Assembly (NCBI RefSeq): GCF_045920555.1
Contig: NZ_CP174509.1
Location: 1,550,001-1,614,000, forward strand
Reading direction: 5' to 3'
DNA length: 64,000 nt
Source of the DNA: Pseudalkalibacillus sp045920555
GTDB lineage: Bacteria; Bacillota; Bacilli; Bacillales; Fictibacillaceae
Positions 61,186 to 64,000 of this stretch are shown here, in pieces. Numbering within the stretch: position 1 is the stretch's first letter; every line of letters begins with the position of its first letter. The notes beneath the pieces were generated by a model. The model worked only from the letters and a program-made list of their open reading frames with translations. It was not told where the DNA came from and ran no database searches. The position numbers and the translations under genes are program-made.

Positions 61186-61341
61186 ATGCCAGAAAATGAT
61201 AATACAAGACAAACAGCGGGATCTGACATTAATCAAGGTTTGACGAACGTTGAAACGGGACAAGATAAAGCAAAAAATAAAAAGGGTAAAACAAATTCCG
61301 AAAAAATTCGTTACGACCATGCTGACGAAATATATGAATAA
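61186..61341 (+). CDS. Small hydrophilic protein of 51 residues, unknown function
   Basis: MPENDNTRQTAGSDINQGLT, then NVETGQDKAKNKKGKTNSEK and IRYDHADEIYE. It is highly charged, lacks hydrophobic segments and has the composition of small spore or stress proteins, but I do not recognise the family. ATG at 61186 has a strong AAAGGAG 6-12 nt upstream (GAAAGGAGTGAGAAC), and a perfect terminator stands 6 nt after its stop, which together support a real gene. Confidence 0.7.
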   Translation: MPENDNTRQTAGSDINQGLTNVETGQDKAKNKKGKTNSEKIRYDHADEIYE

Positions 61342-61347
61342 TTTACA

Positions 61348-61396
61348 GGAGGGTCAAAACTTAACTTTATAGTGGTTTTGGACCCTCCAAGTTTTT
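61348..61396 (+). terminator. Terminator between two small convergent genes
   Basis: GGAGGGTCAAAAC pairs with GTTTTGGACCCTCC around a 14-nt loop, then AAGTTTTT. It ends the small plus-strand gene and lies just beyond the end of the minus-strand one. Confidence 0.85.
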
Positions 61397-61398
61397 GA

Positions 61399-61539
61399 TT
61401 ATGAATATTCTCCACAAGCTTTCATTGCAACCCATTCAATATAACGAACTTCATCACTTAATAAAGGACGACCGATTTTTGATTGAAATTCAATAATTAA
61501 ACTACGGTAAATGTCCTCATAAACATCCAAAGCTGTCAT
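61399..61539 (-). CDS. Small protein of 46 residues, unknown function
   Basis: MTALDVYEDIYRSLIIEFQS, KIGRPLLSDEVRYIEWVAMK, ACGEYS: a short amphipathic, mainly helical protein with GRPL(L)SxxExxYIEW, a pattern I associate with small conserved Bacillus hypotheticals but cannot name. ATG at 61539 has GAGGTG 8-10 nt upstream. The convergent terminator at 61348-61396 fits as its 3' signal in the opposite direction. Confidence 0.65.
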   Translation of the reverse strand: MTALDVYEDIYRSLIIEFQSKIGRPLLSDEVRYIEWVAMKACGEYS

Positions 61540-62145
61540 TTTATACACCTCACATAAAAAAATAAATACATTTTAATAAATGTAAAACTATGTCTATATT
61601 TTACATATGGCTGACAGGATAAAGCGATATTCAAGTCAGTTTTGCCTTTCGAGGAGGGTCCAATAAATAAACCTCAAAATTTCGACAGCCTTTTTTCAAA
61701 ACCTGTACCTTTTGTAATGTAACTGAATGCTTAATTGACGGACAATGTTCGTCATTATTTTTGATATATAGACATAAGGCAACTTTATAAATTCTTATAT
61801 ATGGTGATAACGCATCACTAATAATAAACAAGCTTAATTGTCAAATAGTTAAATAACACCAAACTACCATTCTTAATTTTTTTTCTGTTTGCTACTATTA
61901 TTTTATTACTGAATTTTAATAATAGAAGTCATTTATGGTAAGAAACATAAAATAAAAAAATACTCATCACGTGTTGCATTAAGAAAGTAATGAGAGTAAA
62001 TCGATCGTCTCAAATTGGTTTTCACTTTTCTGGGGTGTTTTCTTCATTAATTATTTACTCAATACTCGGTAAAAGACTGTCAATTAAGAAGGAGAAATAT
62101 GAAGTGCAAATAAGAAATTACCAGTTTAAAAGGAGGGGATAAACG
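61540..62145. other. AT-rich intergenic region without recognised genes
   Basis: About 600 bp. A minus-strand frame at 61631-61831 opens with TTG, has no ribosome-binding site and is not called. CGAGGAGGGTCCAATAAATA at 61652-61671 repeats the GGAGGGTCC theme of the terminator at 61348. The region ends with the symporter's ribosome-binding site AAAAGGAGGGG. Confidence 0.4.
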
Positions 62146-63554
62146 TTGGGTAACATTTATATCACCATTGTTGTACTTTACTTGCTACTAATGATCTTGA
62201 TGGGCATCTACTATGCAAAAAGAGAAGTTAAAACGAGTGAAGACTTCATGGTTGCTGGCAGACGGCTCCCTAGAATTGTTCTGATCGGGACCCTTTTGGC
62301 TACTTGGGTTGGATCCGGAACCGTTGTTGGAGGAGCGAGCTTCATTTATCAGTATGGGCCACTCGCTTCAATCATTTACTTTGCAGGTGCTCCGATAGGT
62401 ATATTCATACTATACTTCATAGCGGATAAAGCTCGCTCCTTGAGTAAATATACCATTCCTGAGATGTTAGAAATCAAATTCGGCAAGAAAACAAGAACGA
62501 TTTCAGCTCTTTTTATCTTACTAGCTTATGTAGGAATAACTTCTTATCAATTCATTGGCGGAGGTTATGTCCTGAATATCACCACTGGTATTTCTGTTGA
62601 ATTAGGTACCTTGATTACTGCTGCTGTCGTTATTTTCCTTGCAACTACCGGTGGCATGTTTTCTGTCGCTTATACTGATTTTCTAAGTTCCTTCCTTATT
62701 GTTACTGGTTTCATTATAGGTATTCCGTTTGCATTATCAGCTGTTGGTGGGTTCGATGGATTGACAGCTGGATTAGCGGATCATCAATTAGCATGGGACG
62801 GCGGATTGACTGTTCCGCAGTTGTTGGGCTTTTTCTTACCGACTTTTCTTTTGATACTGGGTGATCAAAATATGTACCAACGTTTTTCATCTGCAAAAAC
62901 TCCTGCTATTGCCAAGAAATCTGTTATGGATTTCTGATCGGTGATGTTTTGATCATGGGACTTGCTATTATACTTGCAACTTGCTCCATCGTCCTTTTCC
63001 CGAATATTCCTCCAGATACCGCGATACTAGAACTTGCCGCAAGTGGATTGCCAATAGGAATTGGATCGCTGATTCTTGCAGCATCAGTCGCTTTTATCAT
63101 TACCACTGGAAACTCCTACTTATTATCTTCAGCTGGGAATCTTGTATATGACTTGATTCAGGGGGCTAGAAAGAATGTAATAGCAGAAAATAAACTGCTT
63201 AAATTAAACCGTTATATCGTTATCCTTCTAGGAGTCTTTGCTTATAGTCTTGGCCAGTTCTTTCCTTCAGTGTTATCGATTCAAATGTATTCTTACACCA
63301 TGTATGGAGCTGCAATCACCCCAACAATTTTGGCTAGCTTTCTATGGAAGAGGGCTACTACACCTGGGGTTTTATCTTCCATAATCATTGGTGGAGCAGC
63401 AACGATATTTTGGGAAATAGGGCTTCAGAAACCAATGGATTGGAACAGTGTACTGTTCTCATTACCTTTGTCAGTTATTGCGTTAATTGTTGTAAGTCTG
63501 TTAACTACACCTACAAAGCTGAAAGTCGATCCAGCAACGAGTATTCATAAATAA
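62146..63554 (+). pseudogene. Sodium:solute symporter (SSS family), single-base frameshift
   Basis: TTG at 62146 (AAAGGAGG upstream) opens an SSS transporter: MGNIYITIVVLYLLLMILMG, RRLPRIVLIGTLLATWVGSG and the ST-rich helix TTGNSYLLSSAGNLVYDLIQ. After KKSVMDF a TGA stops the first frame at 62935-62937. Reading ATG GAT TTC TGA as ATG G(G)A TTT CTG restores FLIGDVLIMGLAIILATCSI in the second frame, which runs to 63554. One G is missing near 62930. The combined product of ~469 residues would be full length. Either recently inactivated or a sequencing error. It precedes a peptidase gene by 17 nt, suggesting a former peptide or amino-acid derivative uptake operon. Confidence 0.85.
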
Positions 63555-63571
63555 ATTGGAGGGTTTTATCT

Positions 63572-64000
63572 ATGGACATTAAAAATCGTATTGTTCGTTT
63601 TAGAAATCATCTTGAAGAAAATGGCCTATCTACTGCAGTTGTGATGTTACCGGACCACCAATATTACTTGACTGGATTCAAGGCGCTGATTTATTCAAGG
63701 CCGATTTATCTTGTTGTCGACATTGATAAGAGTACTTTGATTGTTCCTGGGTTAGAAGAGCTTCATGCTATCCAAGAAGCAGAAGTGGACCATATCGAGG
63801 TTTATTATGAACATCCTGAAGAAGTTAAAACTGACCAAATGACCGTTGTAAGGGAAGTCTTATCTCAATATTCCCAGGGGACTCGAGTAGGATTAGATCT
63901 TGGCAGCGCCCCTGCAAGTCTGTATCATTTCATCAAAAACTTGGGATTTTCCATTTCGGATGTTGGAGAAGAGCTCGTACGTATGCGTTACATTAAAGAT
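63572..64000 (+). CDS. M24-family (Xaa-Pro aminopeptidase/creatinase-like) peptidase, 5' part only
   Basis: The first 143 residues are present, cut by the window edge. MDIKNRIVRFRNHLEENGLS begins the creatinase/prolidase N-terminal domain; VVMLPDHQYYLTGFKALIYSRPIYLVVDIDKSTLIVPGLEELHAIQEA continues it and VGEELVRMRYIKD begins the linker to the pita-bread catalytic domain. The metal-binding residues of the C-terminal domain are outside the window. ATG at 63572 has TTGGAGG 9-15 nt upstream. It is in one unit with the frameshifted symporter. Confidence 0.85.
   Translation, partial: MDIKNRIVRFRNHLEENGLSTAVVMLPDHQYYLTGFKALIYSRPIYLVVDIDKSTLIVPGLEELHAIQEAEVDHIEVYYEHPEEVKTDQMTVVREVLSQYSQGTRVGLDLGSAPASLYHFIKNLGFSISDVGEELVRMRYIKD

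Noticed and set aside
61631..61831. Minus-strand 66-codon frame
   Set aside because: TTG start without a ribosome-binding site and no recognisable features.

Overview
This 64 kb window comes from a low-GC, endospore-forming member of the Bacillaceae; the genus cannot be fixed from the sequence alone. Evidence is two gerA/gerB/gerC germination-receptor loci, SAM-I (S-box) and ZTP riboswitches with intrinsic terminators, LicT-type antitermination, strong AGGAGG ribosome-binding sites with many GTG/TTG starts, and intergenic repeats of the kind seen in Bacillus relatives. No rRNA, tRNA or CRISPR array was seen. The window is a patchwork of small metabolic operons separated by decayed mobile DNA.

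Left part (1-13 kb): the end of an Xre-type regulator; a ZTP riboswitch and terminator ahead of a short-form phosphoglycerate dehydrogenase; then a quinone/electrophile detoxification locus (mhqR, two ring-cleaving dioxygenases, a flavin reductase, mhqD, a DoxX remnant and wrbA) marked by near-identical MhqR operators. Next is a germination locus in which the gerB gene is separated from gerA-gerC by a membrane protein and a ferredoxin, then malate:quinone oxidoreductase.

Middle (14-35 kb): an IS110-family remnant and another transposase fragment, a complete sucrose operon (scrR, scrA, scrB) with LacI-type operators, and a repeat-rich accessory stretch. That stretch holds single genes: hydrolases, a LysR/EamA divergent pair, an Rrf2/NAD(P)-binding reductase divergent pair, a nonsense-mutated DinB gene, an S-box-controlled MsrA-like protein lacking the catalytic cysteine, and the cystine transporter tcyP. 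It ends with an apparently intact group II intron (32.2-34.8 kb).

35-48 kb: a beta-glucoside operon with two LicT antiterminator/terminator switches (licT, bglP, two GH1 6-phospho-beta-glucosidases), a second, contiguous gerA-gerC-gerB operon, a wrecked group II intron whose domain V is split by about 0.85 kb, and a DUF3231 gene.

48-64 kb: a TetR regulator that looks leaderless with a carboxymuconolactone-decarboxylase-family gene; an AbrB-type membrane protein divergent from a LysR regulator; a 50-bp tandem repeat; two S-box riboswitches in series ahead of a flavin-dependent sulfur-type monooxygenase with a two-part sodium symporter; an ascorbate-type PTS (regulator with a fused EIIA domain, EIIB, EIIC); two tiny convergent genes; a frameshifted sodium:solute symporter; and the start of an M24 peptidase. 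The most unusual items are the interrupted domain V, the tandem S-boxes with a five-to-seven-codon ORF between them, the active-site-less MsrA-like and alpha/beta-hydrolase genes, and the putative leaderless TetR promoter.
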